From positions 62,001 through 126,000 of the forward strand of contig NZ_VCNJ01000001.1 in the NCBI RefSeq assembly GCF_005938625.1: a DNA stretch of 64,000 nt. Reading direction: 5' to 3'. Each line of letters begins with the position of its first letter. The stretch's first letter is position 1. The position numbers were made by a program, and so were the translations under genes. Below are positions 48,504-58,008 of this stretch, piece by piece. The notes beneath the pieces were generated by a model. It did no database searches and was not told where the DNA came from. It saw nothing but the letters and a program-made list of their open reading frames with translations. Source of the stretch: Pseudomonas fluorescens. GTDB taxonomy: Bacteria; Pseudomonadota; Gammaproteobacteria; Pseudomonadales; Pseudomonadaceae.

Positions 48504-49811
48504 CTAGAAGTAATACGGGAATTTCAGGCTGAAGGAAAAGTCCGGGGCATCGTCGGTCATGCCGATGGACAGGTTGGGCACGATGGTCAGGTTGTCGGTG
48601 GCCGCAATGGTCATGCCGACGTTGAAGTAACCGGCGTTGGCGTCGCTGGATACTACCGATTCCCAATCCCCGCCATCCTGTTTCAGCTTGCTCTTGCGTT
48701 GCACCAGGTCAGACACCGAGAACGACATACTCATCTTCTCGTTCAGTGCAAAGGCGATACCGGCACCGATCTGGAAGCTGTCGCCAATGCGCACTTTGCC
48801 CGGGGTTTTCTGGTTGACCGTTGAACTGATGTCGTCGAACGATTCCTCGAGGTTGTGGGTGTAGGACAAGCTGCCGAACAGCACCGCCGGGTCAAACGTC
48901 TTGACCAGCGAGATCCCCGGGGTGACCGACCAGACGCCGTTGCCGGTAGGCAGGGTGTCAGGCACGAACAGGTTGGAGTTGGCGTCGGTCTGGCGCAGCT
49001 TGATGCCGAATGGATCCTTGCCGGTTGGCGCCTTGACCCGCAAGGTCACGACCGCATCCGGTGTGTTGACCGATTCATCCATGAACTTATAGGCGATACC
49101 GAAGTTGACGTCGCCAATGGTCGGGTCGCGGTCGACGTCCTGTTCGGTCGTGACGTTAGACGCGCCGCCGTTGCCACCGCCGGACTGATAGGTCGAATCA
49201 CGGTAGACCACGGGCACGTTCAGGTCGAACTGCCAGCGGTTGTCAAAGTTGTAGCGACCCGTGAGGTCAAGGGTCCAGGTATCGGCCTTGATCCGGTCAA
49301 GGTTGATGTTGCCGAGAAAGATCGAGTCGAGTGCCAGGAAGCCGTTCAGAATCAACTGACGGGTGTCATAGCGCGAGTAGGTGACACCGGTTTCGAAGCT
49401 GAATTTGCCACCGCCGAAGAAACCACTGGCTTCGTCGTACAGGTTGGACACACTCTGTGCCGGTTGCGAATCATCTGCCAGCGATTGACCGTAAGAGGCC
49501 CCACTGCCTCCGGCTGCGCCCCCCGACGCTGCTGCGGCCCCGGTACCGGTGGCCACTTTGGGATTGCCTTTGAGATCCGACGGCGACTTGGCCAACCGTT
49601 TCGGTTGCGGCGCCGCCGGTTGATCTTCGACCTGGCGAACCCGTTGTTCGAGCACCGCCAGGGCTTTTTGTTGTACTTCGTATCGTTGCTTCAGCTCCAG
49701 AAGCTCTTGTTTCAGGACTTCTACATCGGCGTCCGGTGCCGCGTGCAGCATGGCTGCAGGTAGAAGAGTGCTCAAACAAACAGCGGCACGCAGTGATACT
49801 GATCGATACAT
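48504..49811 (-). CDS. fapF: FapF, outer-membrane pore for functional amyloid secretion
   Basis: A 435-residue outer-membrane protein. A signal peptide (about 1-24) is followed by a coiled coil (28-64, [20 protein letters not shown]) and a linker rich in Ala, Gly and Ser. The rest is a beta-barrel of about 12 strands ending [10 protein letters not shown], with the usual terminal Phe. FapF lets FapB, FapC and FapE cross the outer membrane; its coiled coil trimerises in the periplasm. It is the last gene of the fap operon. Confidence 0.93.
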   Translation of the reverse strand: MYRSVSLRAAVCLSTLLPAAMLHAAPDADVEVLKQELLELKQRYEVQQKALAVLEQRVRQVEDQPAAPQPKRLAKSPSDLKGNPKVATGTGAAAASGGAAGGSGASYGQSLADDSQPAQSVSNLYDEASGFFGGGKFSFETGVTYSRYDTRQLILNGFLALDSIFLGNINLDRIKADTWTLDLTGRYNFDNRWQFDLNVPVVYRDSTYQSGGGNGGASNVTTEQDVDRDPTIGDVNFGIAYKFMDESVNTPDAVVTLRVKAPTGKDPFGIKLRQTDANSNLFVPDTLPTGNGVWSVTPGISLVKTFDPAVLFGSLSYTHNLEESFDDISSTVNQKTPGKVRIGDSFQIGAGIAFALNEKMSMSFSVSDLVQRKSKLKQDGGDWESVVSSDANAGYFNVGMTIAATDNLTIVPNLSIGMTDDAPDFSFSLKFPYYF

Positions 49812-49856
49812 GAATAAGCCGTCCCTTTAAGCCCAATGATCGAGACTCAGCGTAGT

Positions 49857-50603
49857 TCAATATCCAATAGTGCGTAGTGCCCTGAGTTGAGTCAGGTTGC
49901 AATCCAGTGCGCCGGCGCTCATGCCGTTATTGTTCAGGACGACGTTGAGTTGAGTCATGTTATTGACCACGTTGGCACTTCCCAGCAGGCGCGTGTTCTG
50001 CAGCAAACCGCCCTGGGCGACCTGTTGCAGGGCGGTGCCCTGATTGCCGGCGGCCTGAATGGCCATTTGTACGCCGCCACCGGTGGCCGAAACCGCCACG
50101 CTGCCAGCAGCATTGCTACCTCCGATGGTTTGCCCGGCCATCAGCGCCTGCCCTTGAGCGGGCACCAGCGCGGGCGCCTGATTGGCTTCCGAAACGTTGA
50201 TGGCGACATTGTTGTAGGCGGTATTGCTGTCGCCAGCGGCACGCACGCTCTGCGTCACGCCCTGGCTGCTGTCGAGGCCGGCGCCACCGGTGATCGTGCC
50301 GTTACCCGTTGAGAGGGTGCTGCCGTTGCCGTGTTCCTTGATCGTTTGCACATAGAATTCGGGTTTTATCGATGCTGCCTGAAGTTGCATCGAGGTCGAC
50401 GCCCCGATCAGATCGCCACTGGCGTTGCGCCAGGTACTGCTCATGACAATGCCGAAGCTGATGATCCGCCCCGGCATGACATAACGACCACGTAGTTCGG
50501 ACAACTCCTTGTCCTGTATCTCGATAGGTTTGAATCCTGCATTGGCATAGCCTGACGCACTCGCTGCCAGGCAGGCGGCGGCCAGCCAGTATGAGGTTTT
50601 CAT
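49857..50603 (-). CDS. fapE: FapE, minor amyloid fibre component
   Basis: A 248-residue secreted protein with a signal peptide ending near ASGYANA (about residue 22). It has Asn/Gln/Gly-rich stretches (SNTAYNNVAINVSEANQAPA, VNNMTQLNVVLNNNG) like FapB and FapC, and a single conserved-looking Cys near the end (LDCNLTQLRALRTIGY). In other pseudomonads FapE is found in small amounts in the fibres. The ATG at 50603 is chosen because it places the signal peptide at the N-terminus. Confidence 0.9.
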   Translation of the reverse strand: MKTSYWLAAACLAASASGYANAGFKPIEIQDKELSELRGRYVMPGRIISFGIVMSSTWRNASGDLIGASTSMQLQAASIKPEFYVQTIKEHGNGSTLSTGNGTITGGAGLDSSQGVTQSVRAAGDSNTAYNNVAINVSEANQAPALVPAQGQALMAGQTIGGSNAAGSVAVSATGGGVQMAIQAAGNQGTALQQVAQGGLLQNTRLLGSANVVNNMTQLNVVLNNNGMSAGALDCNLTQLRALRTIGY

Positions 50604-50647
50604 TTGCTGCTCCCGGGACATCCAGCCCCATTCTTTATAATCGGCGA

Positions 50648-51328
50648 TTAAAAGAAGTCGCTCTGTATGAACCCGAAGTCCATCAATTCAGCATCTCTGA
50701 CAGGGTTGAAGTTATCCAGCTTGTTCTTGGCCGTGAGCGGTGTCGGCGGGCTGCGCAATGCATTGGTTTTGTCATAACCGGGGCCGACGATGGCGAAGAC
50801 TATGCCGTTCCAACCTTTGACAAAGTCATCGTGTTTGTAGCGTTTATGGCCTAAAACCGGGTCTCCGATGTAAACCCAGTCCTTGTCCGAACGCTGCAGA
50901 ACCACGAAATGCTTGTAGCCGCGAATTTCCATCAGTACCACCACCGGGATCGTTACAGCGTCGAGCTTTTCCGGTGGAATCTTGTAACCCCTGGCGCGCA
51001 TGCCGATGCTTTCTATGTAGCGCTTCATGTCGAGCATGGAAAACCCTTGAGTACGAACAAGGTCCTGGTCTGCGTTGACCAGCATGCCTTTGATGATGTG
51101 CTCCTCATCGACGTCGAGCCAATAGGCCTGGCGTAACACCGTGGCCAGTGCAGCAGCGCCGCAGCTGAAATCGGTTTTCTGTTCGACGATGTCGGAAAAT
51201 TTGCGCTCACGAATGCTTTGCACGTTCTTGTAGATGAGCGTGCCACCCGGCAAGGCGGCAACGGGCATCTGACCGGCCTGAGTCAGGCCACAGACACAAA
51301 GCAGAGCGAAAAGGGCAGTTTTACGCAT
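50648..51328 (-). CDS. fapD: FapD, C39-like cysteine protease of the fap system
   Basis: A 226-residue exported protein with a signal peptide (about 1-18) and a peptidase C39 fold. The catalytic triad can be read as Cys56 (DFSCGAAALA), His140 (GYKHFVVL) and Asp156 (YIGDPVLG). FapD is needed for amyloid export and probably processes or releases Fap components in the periplasm. A strong hairpin separates it from fapC upstream. Confidence 0.93.
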   Translation of the reverse strand: MRKTALFALLCVCGLTQAGQMPVAALPGGTLIYKNVQSIRERKFSDIVEQKTDFSCGAAALATVLRQAYWLDVDEEHIIKGMLVNADQDLVRTQGFSMLDMKRYIESIGMRARGYKIPPEKLDAVTIPVVVLMEIRGYKHFVVLQRSDKDWVYIGDPVLGHKRYKHDDFVKGWNGIVFAIVGPGYDKTNALRSPPTPLTAKNKLDNFNPVRDAELMDFGFIQSDFF

Positions 51329-51355
51329 GATCGATACGCCTTTGCGGACTGAGGA

Positions 51356-51377
51356 AAAGCCCCGTTTCCGGGGCTTT
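51356..51377 (-). terminator. Intra-operon terminator-like hairpin between fapC and fapD
   Basis: On the minus strand AAAGCCCCG pairs perfectly with CGGGGCTTT (9 bp, four-base loop) and is followed by TTCC. It lies 14 bases past the fapC stop and 27 bases before the fapD start. It could attenuate transcription or protect the fapC 3' end, giving much more FapC than FapD-F. Confidence 0.82.
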
Positions 51378-51391
51378 CTTTTCGATCGCGA

Positions 51392-52414
51392 TTACATGCA
51401 GGCTTTGCAACCTGCAGCGATGGACAGCGAGTTGCTTTGTTGGTTGCCAACACCAGCGGCGTTGTTGAAGCCACCGTTGCCAGACCAGTTGTTGCCCACG
51501 TTGGTCATGTTGGCATTGTTGGTGACAGGGTTTTTCCAGCCATCTGGAGTCATCACTTGTTGAGTGGTTACACCAGCCAGACCGAAGACACCCACAGCGA
51601 CGAAGTCAGAGCTGGATGGTTTGTTGCCACCATTGCCGCCATGCCCTTTGTCATTGTTGCCATAGCCGCCACCGCCATGACCATGATCGTCATCTTTGGT
51701 GGTTGCAGTACCGGCGGCGACGAATGCGCCGGCGGCGGTAACAGTGCCAGTGAGGGTATCTTTTTTGTAGGTTTGAGTGCCGTTGTTGGCGACAGACAAA
51801 CCACTGGAGCTTTGGTTGGCAGCGGCAGCTGCTTGAGCTACGCGACCACCGGACACAGCGATTGCCAGGTTGTTTTTCTGTTGGTTGAAGTTGCCGGCAC
51901 TGTTGTTCACGCCGATATTACCCGAGCCACTGTTGCCGACGTTGTTGAGGCTGGCGTTGGCGGTGCTGGAGTAGTTGCCTACAGCGTTGTTGGCGTTGAC
52001 TTGAGTGGCACTGGAAGCAGCCACTGCGGTGCCGAAGATGAAGCTTTCGTCAGCAGTCGCCAGAGCCGCAGCGTTGTCTTGTTGGTTGCCGTCGCCTGCG
52101 GTGTTGTTCGCACCGATGTTGCCGTTGGCACCATTGAGCGAGCCACTGACGCTGGCGTTGTTTTGAGTGCCTTGGTTAAGCACAGCATTGCCGCCGCTGC
52201 TTTGCGTATCGAGCACTGCGGCACCGGCGCCAGCGCCGATTTGCAGCAGTTCTTCGAGGGTAGGGCCTTTTGGATCATGGCCATTGCCATGACCGTTGCC
52301 GTTCCCGTTACCATGACCGTGATCATTGTCATCACGACCGCCTGCCTGTGCTGCGATTGCCATCACTGCTGCAAGTGCGAAAACCAGTGGTTTGAGAGCC
52401 ATTGTAGGTTTCAT
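51392..52414 (-). CDS. fapC: FapC, major functional amyloid subunit
   Basis: A 340-residue secreted protein with a signal peptide (about 1-24) and three imperfect amyloid repeats: about 78-118, 145-185 and 296-333, each ending like N-x-A-G-x-x-N-Q-Q-x-N. The linkers are Ala/Thr-rich. Two stretches very rich in His, Gly, Asp and Asn stand out: one right after the signal peptide (28-47) and one in the second linker (241-264). The C-terminus carries the CxxC motif Cys336-Lys-Ala-Cys339 known from FapC. It polymerises outside the cell into biofilm amyloid. Confidence 0.95.
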   Translation of the reverse strand: MKPTMALKPLVFALAAVMAIAAQAGGRDDNDHGHGNGNGNGHGNGHDPKGPTLEELLQIGAGAGAAVLDTQSSGGNAVLNQGTQNNASVSGSLNGANGNIGANNTAGDGNQQDNAAALATADESFIFGTAVAASSATQVNANNAVGNYSSTANASLNNVGNSGSGNIGVNNSAGNFNQQKNNLAIAVSGGRVAQAAAAANQSSSGLSVANNGTQTYKKDTLTGTVTAAGAFVAAGTATTKDDDHGHGGGGYGNNDKGHGGNGGNKPSSSDFVAVGVFGLAGVTTQQVMTPDGWKNPVTNNANMTNVGNNWSGNGGFNNAAGVGNQQSNSLSIAAGCKACM

Positions 52415-52487
52415 GGTGTTTCTCCATCGTGCTTATTAGTTGGTTAAGTGTTGGTACTTTCTAATTGCACTGCTTTTGTTGTTTGGG

Positions 52488-53063
52488 TCAGTCAGCGACC
52501 CGGATGCTCAGGGTGTTAGCCATTCGGTTCCCCACCCCGGCACTCTGGTTCACCTGGATTACCCCGCGGCTGCCGGTGAAGGCCTGATCACTTGTCGTGA
52601 CCTGGCGACTGCCGGGTGAGGTACCAGTTGCTCCTGAGCTCGGTAAAAGCGCCACGTTCTGTTGTGAAAGGGCACTGTCGTCAACGCTCTGCGGGGCAGC
52701 ACTGATGCTGACGCGCGTCACGTTGGCCATCTGGTTGTTGGCGCCGGCACCCTGGTTCACACCGAGAATCCCGTTGCCATTACTGAAAGAGTTGCCGCCG
52801 ATGGTGGCGCTGGCATTCGTCGACGGATTGCCGGGTGTATCGATGTGTTGGCGGACGATCGTCGTAGCGCTCGCCGACGTGCCAATGGCGATGGATTTGG
52901 CATTGGTTTGCTGCATCTGGTCGCCGGCGGCCTGGTTGACGTTGTAATTGCCGCGGTACTGAATGCCGGTGTCCTGAATGTTCGCGTTGTTCACTGAACT
53001 GGGGTCGGCCGCCATGGCACTGGCGCAGCCGAAGAGGGTAAGCAGGAGCAGGGTGCGATTCAT
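52488..53063 (-). CDS. fapB: FapB, amyloid nucleator
   Basis: A 191-residue secreted protein with a signal peptide (about 1-19) and three repeats containing VNQ-x-A-G-x-x-x-x-M (about 38-60, 96-120 and 165-189). It resembles FapC on a smaller scale, as CsgB does CsgA, and probably seeds FapC fibres. It begins one base after the fapA stop. Confidence 0.93.
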   Translation of the reverse strand: MNRTLLLLTLFGCASAMAADPSSVNNANIQDTGIQYRGNYNVNQAAGDQMQQTNAKSIAIGTSASATTIVRQHIDTPGNPSTNASATIGGNSFSNGNGILGVNQGAGANNQMANVTRVSISAAPQSVDDSALSQQNVALLPSSGATGTSPGSRQVTTSDQAFTGSRGVIQVNQSAGVGNRMANTLSIRVAD

Positions 53064-53064
53064 C

Positions 53065-53514
53065 TTATTGGCCTCCAGCCATGCGGGTCAGCGGAGCGAG
53101 GCCGGCGCCCATTGCGCGGTTGACGGTGTTGGAGATGGAACTGCCACCGCCGCCGCCATGACCGGCACTCATGCCGGGCAGACCATTGGGGTTGGTCAGC
53201 ACATTGGTCCCCGGCAGGCTACCGGTTGCGGTCGACATACCGCCGCGAATCGACGAACCACTGGCTACACTGGCGAAGTCACCGTCATTGAGTTCGGTGC
53301 TGTTCATCGCCTGGTTGATGCGGCCGGAAGGGTTGGCATTGACGGTCGTCGGGTAGGGGTCTTTGCCGCCGCTGCGACCGATAGGAATCGGCTGGACATC
53401 GCGATTGAGCACAATCACACCGTTGCCTTCTGCCTGTACGTTGAAACTCACGAACGTACTGGCGGCTGATCCAATCAGCAGGAGGCAAGTAAAGGCTTTT
53501 TTGATATTCCCCAC
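53065..53514 (-). CDS. fapA: FapA, periplasmic chaperone-like protein of the fap system
   Basis: A 149-residue exported protein with a signal peptide ending NVQA (about residue 28). The mature part is Gly/Ser/Asn-rich without predicted fold (a GGGGGSS run near 118-124). FapA keeps FapC soluble and affects fibre make-up in other species. It starts with GTG at 53514, with AAGGA nine bases upstream. It is the first gene of the operon; the sigma-54-type promoter lies about 55 bases upstream. Confidence 0.9.
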   Translation of the reverse strand: MGNIKKAFTCLLLIGSAASTFVSFNVQAEGNGVIVLNRDVQPIPIGRSGGKDPYPTTVNANPSGRINQAMNSTELNDGDFASVASGSSIRGGMSTATGSLPGTNVLTNPNGLPGMSAGHGGGGGSSISNTVNRAMGAGLAPLTRMAGGQ

Positions 53515-53567
53515 GGCTGCAATTCCTTCTTCAGTGGGCTGCCCTTGGTCAGCGTTGTGAAGGAGAG

Positions 53568-53583
53568 AGCGAAAGCTGTGCCG
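53568..53583 (-). promoter_or_regulatory. Sigma-54 (-24/-12) promoter candidate of fapABCDEF
   Basis: Read on the minus strand, CGGCACAGCTTTCGCT keeps the GG (-24) and GC (-12) doublets exactly ten bases apart and differs from the consensus TGGCACG-N4-TTGCT at only a few bases. It would start transcription near 53557, giving a ~40-base leader before fapA. A sigma-54 activator gene sits just past the other end of the operon. Confidence 0.6.
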
Positions 53584-53633
53584 CTTTTGAAATGTGTTTG
53601 AATTTCAATTGCTTGGGAAATAGATGCGCAGGC

Positions 53634-53738
53634 CTGATACACCGGCTGTTTCATGGCTGATACACGCAGGGTTGCGCTGACCTGTCCATTGGCTGAACAA
53701 AGCTCTGAAACAAGGGTTTGCAGCGGTGTGTATCAGCC
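53634..53738. promoter_or_regulatory. Candidate activator-binding sites upstream of the fap promoter
   Basis: CTGATACAC occurs directly at 53634-53642 and 53657-53665 and inverted at 53728-53736. The last two extend to an 11-bp inverted match, GGCTGATACAC / GTGTATCAGCC. The spacing of about 50-170 bases upstream of the -24 element suits an enhancer-binding protein. The rest of the 357-base gap (53515-53871) holds only the promoter and the fapA ribosome binding site. Confidence 0.4.
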
Positions 53739-53871
53739 GCGTAACAACCCGGATGACAAAGCGATGAACAGTGCTGAAACGGCCACTTTGCGCTTGGACG
53801 ACTGTTTCAAGAACGGACACTTTGCCCCCAAACCAGGGGAAAATATCGGGGAAGGGCACCCGTCGAGCGGG

Positions 53872-54396
53872 TCACTCAGTCAGCAGTTGCTCGACGGCGG
53901 CGAAGGCCTGCGTCTGGCGCTCGGCCCAATTGCCCTCGATGACCTGTAAACGCTGGTGGTGGTTTTCCAGCCAGTTTTGCGTGGCTCGGTAAAACGCCAG
54001 TCGCTCGTCCAGATCCGGTTGGCAACGTTGACCATCATCGGTCCAGTCAATCTGTTCCGGGGACAGCAACAGGTGCAGGTCGTAATGCCGCGCCAACAAT
54101 TCGGATTCCAGCCAGGCCGGGCAATCGCCGAACAGCGTCTGGCTCCAGAGAATATTGCTCAACAAATGGGTGTCGAGAATCAGCAGGGACGGCTGTTGCG
54201 CCCGCGCTTGATCTTCCCATTGCAGTTGACCGCGAGCGATTTCAGGGATGTCGGCCAGACAGGTGTCACGGGGATTGAGTTCGATAAACCGGCGCACGTA
54301 CTCATCCACGCGCAAGCCGCCAAAGCGCTGTTGCAGGCCCGCCGCCAGCCAGCTCTTGCCGGTGGATTCCGGGCCGGTCAGGACCACGACCTTCAT
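53872..54396 (-). CDS. NadR-like nucleotide kinase (probable nicotinamide riboside kinase)
   Basis: A 174-residue P-loop kinase, Walker A GPESTGKSW (8-16), resembling the ribosylnicotinamide kinase domain of NadR, with DTHLLSNILW and WTDDGQRCQPDLDERLAFY later. It should phosphorylate nicotinamide riboside to NMN in NAD salvage. The ATG at 54396 overlaps the stop of pnuC (ATGA), so transporter and kinase are co-translated, which supports the assignment. Confidence 0.87.
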   Translation of the reverse strand: MKVVVLTGPESTGKSWLAAGLQQRFGGLRVDEYVRRFIELNPRDTCLADIPEIARGQLQWEDQARAQQPSLLILDTHLLSNILWSQTLFGDCPAWLESELLARHYDLHLLLSPEQIDWTDDGQRCQPDLDERLAFYRATQNWLENHHQRLQVIEGNWAERQTQAFAAVEQLLTE

Positions 54397-54956
54397 GTGC
54401 GCAACGCCGGGTCGGCGCGCCATTCGCGAAAGCCTTGAATCGCCAGCAGGGTGAACAGAGCGTACAGCGCAGCGGTGAGGTACAGCCCCTTATAGATGAA
54501 CAGGCCGACGAAGATCACATCGAGCACGAACCACAGCGCCCAGCATTGCAGGCGCTTCTGCGCCATCCACAGTTGCGCGACCAGACTGAAACCGGTCAGC
54601 GCCGCATCCAGCCACGGTTGCGCGGCGTCGGTCCAATGTGCCATCGCCGCGCCGAGCAAGACACTGCCGACGGCACCAATACCCAAGCCGAGCAACAGCG
54701 AACGGTGATCGAGGCGGGTGACCTCGCGGCCGTCATGCATCGTCCCGGCGCGGGTCCATTGCCACCAGCCATAGACTTGCAGCGCGGCGTAGATCACTTG
54801 CAGCAACATGTCCGAATACAGCTTCACTTCGAAGAAGATCCAGCTATAGAGCAAGACCATGACCAGCCCGATCGGCCAGCACCACGGATTCTGTTTGACC
54901 GTCAGCCAGACGGCGATCACGCCGAGGGCGGCGGCAAACAGTTCAAGCCCGGACAT
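54393..54956 (-). CDS. pnuC: Nicotinamide riboside transporter PnuC
   Basis: A 187-residue inner-membrane protein with about seven hydrophobic segments and the PnuC features VKQNPWCWPIGL, LYSDMLLQVIYAALQVYGWW and WALWFVLDVIFVGLFIYKG. It admits nicotinamide riboside by facilitated diffusion, trapped by the adjacent kinase. The ATG at 54956 follows AAGGAACCCGCC; upstream codons in the frame are unlikely to be used. Confidence 0.9.
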   Translation of the reverse strand: MSGLELFAAALGVIAVWLTVKQNPWCWPIGLVMVLLYSWIFFEVKLYSDMLLQVIYAALQVYGWWQWTRAGTMHDGREVTRLDHRSLLLGLGIGAVGSVLLGAAMAHWTDAAQPWLDAALTGFSLVAQLWMAQKRLQCWALWFVLDVIFVGLFIYKGLYLTAALYALFTLLAIQGFREWRADPALRT

Positions 54957-55037
54957 GGCGGGTTCCTTGGGGGAAATTGAGAAGGGGCGGATTGTACTGC
55001 ATTGGGCTAGGTTCTGATGACCGCTGTAGATCAAAAG

Positions 55038-55214
55038 CCCCTCACCCTAACCCTCTCCCGAAGGGAGAGGGGACTGACCGAGTTGGATGTTCGAGATACG
55101 CCGACCTGATCTTTCTGTGTTGAATCCATAATCGACTCGATTTTTCAGGTCGACGTATAGCTTGAGACACCTCGGTCGGCCCCCTCTCCTCGGGGAGAGG
55201 GCTGGGGTGAGGGG
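55038..55214. repeat. GC-rich inverted-repeat element (copy C)
   Basis: The ends CCCCTCACCCTAACCCTCTC and GAGAGGGCTGGGGTGAGGGG match the elements at 3519 and 21561. With copy A it also shares GGGGACTGACCG near the left end and GACACCTCGGT-GG near the right end. It occupies the pnuC-chemoreceptor gap. Confidence 0.75.
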
Positions 55215-55237
55215 TGGGCTCCCCAGAGTTACACGGG

Positions 55238-56872
55238 TCAGACGCGGAACTGGCGCAGAAGGCCGTTGAGTTGTTCGCTCAATTGGCCGAGGCGTACGCT
55301 GGCGGCACTCGACTGTTCGGCCGCGATCGCCGTGCTGTGCGAGAGGCCAGCCGCCTGGGTGACGTTCTGATTGATGTCCTCGACCACGTGCGCCTGCTGC
55401 AATGTAGCGCTGGCAATCGACGCGTTCAGACCATTGAGATTGCGCAGTGCCTGGCCAATGGCATTCAGACTCGCCCCGGCCAGCCCGGCTTGTTCGATGG
55501 TCAATTGCGACGCTTTGCTGCTGTCGCCGATCACCTTCACGGCCGCCTCGGAATGGTTCTGCAGGCGCTCGATCATCGACTGGATTTCCGCTGTCGATTT
55601 CTGTGTGCGCTGCGCCAGCAGGCGTACTTCATCCGCCACCACGGCGAAACCGCGTCCTTGTTCACCGGCGCGGGCCGCTTCAATGGCGGCATTGAGCGCG
55701 AGCAGGTTGGTTTGCTCGGCAATCGAACGGATCACTTCCAGTACGCTGCCGATCTGGGTGCTTTCAGCCGCGAGGGTGCGAATCACTTCAACCGCTTGAT
55801 CGATGGTCCCGGACAGCTTGTCGATCTGCTGCAAACTGCCGTCGATATTGATCTGGCCCTGTTGCGCCTGCGCTTCGGCGTCACGCATTTCGGCGGCGGC
55901 GTGTTCGGCGTTCTTCGCCACGTCCTGCACGCCATAGGTCACTTCGTTGATCGCCGTGGCCACCAGTTCCATTTGCTGCGATTGCTGTTGACTGCGTTTC
56001 TGCGCCTGCGAGGCGTCGTTGCCCAGTTCGCTGGACGACTGGCCCAAGGCGCTGGCCGACACCTGCAAATCACCGATAACGCGACGCAGTTTGGCGGTGA
56101 AGGCGTTGAAGTGATGCGCAAGCTCGGTGACTTCATCCTTGCCATGAGTATCGAGGCTGCGGGTCAGATCGCTTTCGCCACTGGCGATGTTGGCCATGGC
56201 GTTCACGGTTTCCTGTAGCGGACGGACGATGCTGCGCGCGATGAGGATCACCAACAACGCCATGATCACGGCAATCGCCAGGCCGATGACCGTAGCCTTG
56301 ATCACCTGACCCTGGAATTCCGCCTGCACATCATCGACGTAAACCCCGGAGCCGAGCACCCAGCCCCACGGTTCGAACAGTTTCACGTAAGAAGTCTTGG
56401 CCACCGGCTCACTGGCACCCGGTTTCGGCCACCGGTAATCGACCATGCCGGCGCCTTTGGCTTTGGCGATGGCGACCATTTCGTTGAACACCGCAAAGCC
56501 GTCCGGATCACGGATCGCCGAGAGGTCCTGGCCTTCGAGTTTCGGGTTGGTCGGGTGCATGACCATCACAGGTGTGAGGTCGTTGATCCAGAAGTAATCG
56601 CTCTGGTCGTAACGCAAACCGCGAATCGCTGTGAGCGCCTGTTTCTGCGCGGCCTCTTTAGTCAGCGTGCCGGCGGTTTCGAGGTCGTGGTAGTAGGTCA
56701 GCAGGCCGCTGGCCGTCTGCACCACGTGCTGGGTTTTCTGGGCTTTGGCGTGATAGAGGTCGTCGTGAATCTGCTTGAGCATCAACACGCCCAAGGTCAG
56801 CAACATGACCACCGCCACAATCAAGATGAGCCACAAGCGTCGGCTGATCGACACACTGCGCAAGCTGTTCAT
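55238..56872 (-). CDS. Methyl-accepting chemotaxis protein with sCache_2-type sensor
   Basis: A 544-residue receptor. The first membrane helix (about 12-34) is followed by a periplasmic single-Cache domain (about 35-190, with [17 protein letters not shown] and [20 protein letters not shown]), the second helix, a HAMP segment and a signalling domain with the conserved tip [20 protein letters not shown]. There is no CheR-binding pentapeptide at the C-terminus. sCache_2 receptors in pseudomonads bind small organic acids such as acetate, lactate, propionate or malate; the ligand here is not known. The ATG at 56872 is chosen because the first membrane helix follows. Confidence 0.9.
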   Translation of the reverse strand: MNSLRSVSISRRLWLILIVAVVMLLTLGVLMLKQIHDDLYHAKAQKTQHVVQTASGLLTYYHDLETAGTLTKEAAQKQALTAIRGLRYDQSDYFWINDLTPVMVMHPTNPKLEGQDLSAIRDPDGFAVFNEMVAIAKAKGAGMVDYRWPKPGASEPVAKTSYVKLFEPWGWVLGSGVYVDDVQAEFQGQVIKATVIGLAIAVIMALLVILIARSIVRPLQETVNAMANIASGESDLTRSLDTHGKDEVTELAHHFNAFTAKLRRVIGDLQVSASALGQSSSELGNDASQAQKRSQQQSQQMELVATAINEVTYGVQDVAKNAEHAAAEMRDAEAQAQQGQINIDGSLQQIDKLSGTIDQAVEVIRTLAAESTQIGSVLEVIRSIAEQTNLLALNAAIEAARAGEQGRGFAVVADEVRLLAQRTQKSTAEIQSMIERLQNHSEAAVKVIGDSSKASQLTIEQAGLAGASLNAIGQALRNLNGLNASIASATLQQAHVVEDINQNVTQAAGLSHSTAIAAEQSSAASVRLGQLSEQLNGLLRQFRV

Positions 56873-57177
56873 AACGCTGTCACTCCGGATTCTTTTTCTT
56901 GTAATAAACGACCGCCAGCATCCAACCACGATTTTGTGAGCGGGCATACGCGACCCAAGTCGTATAACGCGGCAGCGCTATTAAGGCTTGTCTGTTAGGA
57001 TTTCGGCCCCGCGCGTGAAAACCTGAATCCAAATTGATATTTCACGGAATTTTGACCGTTTCGTGTGGATCCTGTGCGTGCGGAATCGGTACAGCCATAA
57101 CCAGCTACGCTGATCGCAGTGAACGCTAGAAAAATACTATCGGGGCATGCCGACGCGCATCGCTCTTTGGGGGATTG
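56873..57177. other. Intergenic region between divergent chemoreceptor and uppP
   Basis: This 305-base gap should hold both promoters. I see no gene, repeat or clear binding site. Confidence 0.4.
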
Positions 57178-58008
57178 ATGGATCTTTGGACGGCCTTGCA
57201 GGCACTGATACTAGGAGTTGTAGAAGGGCTGACGGAGTTTTTGCCCATTTCCAGTACCGGACACCAGATCATTGTTGCCGACTTGCTCGATTTCGGCGGC
57301 GAACGGGCCATGGCGTTCAATATCATCATCCAGCTCGGCGCGATCCTCGCGGTGGTCTGGGAGTTTCGACGCAAGATTCTCGATGTGGTCATCGGCTTGC
57401 CAACGCAGCCGAGCGCACGGCGTTTTACCGCCAACCTGCTGATCGCGTTTCTGCCCGCTGTGGTGCTGGGCGTGATCTTTGCCGACCTGATCCACGAATA
57501 CCTGTTCAACCCGATTACCGTTGCGACAGCACTGGTGGTGGGCGGCATCATCATGTTGTGGGCGGAAAAGCGTCAGCATGAAGTGCACGCCGAAACGGTC
57601 GACGAGATCACCTGGAAGGACGCGCTGAAGGTCGGTTTCGCTCAGTGTCTGGCGATGATTCCCGGTACTTCGCGTTCCGGCTCGACGATTATCGGCGGCC
57701 TGTTGTTCGGCCTGTCGCGCAAGACCGCCACCGAGTTCTCGTTCTTTCTGGCCATGCCGACCATGGTCGGTGCGGCGGTTTACTCGGGCTACAAGTACCG
57801 CCATTTGTTCGTTCCGGCGGACTTTCCGGTGTTCGCCATCGGTTTCGTCACTGCGTTCATCTTCGCCATGATTGCCGTGCGTGGCTTGCTCAAGTTCATT
57901 GCCAGCCACAGCTATGCGGCGTTTGCCTGGTATCGGATTGTGTTTGGCCTGCTGATTCTGGCGACCTGGCAGTTTGGCTGGGTTGACTGGGCGGCGGCCA
58001 GGCCATGA
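57178..58008 (+). CDS. uppP: Undecaprenyl-diphosphatase UppP (BacA)
   Basis: A 276-residue inner-membrane enzyme that recycles the cell-wall lipid carrier by removing a phosphate from undecaprenyl pyrophosphate. It carries both family signatures, [14 protein letters not shown] (16-29) and PGTSRSG (162-168), within seven to eight hydrophobic segments. Overproduction gives bacitracin resistance in other bacteria. The ATG at 57178 follows GGGGGA; its stop overlaps the start of the next gene (58005-58008). Confidence 0.93.
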   Translation: MDLWTALQALILGVVEGLTEFLPISSTGHQIIVADLLDFGGERAMAFNIIIQLGAILAVVWEFRRKILDVVIGLPTQPSARRFTANLLIAFLPAVVLGVIFADLIHEYLFNPITVATALVVGGIIMLWAEKRQHEVHAETVDEITWKDALKVGFAQCLAMIPGTSRSGSTIIGGLLFGLSRKTATEFSFFLAMPTMVGAAVYSGYKYRHLFVPADFPVFAIGFVTAFIFAMIAVRGLLKFIASHSYAAFAWYRIVFGLLILATWQFGWVDWAAARP

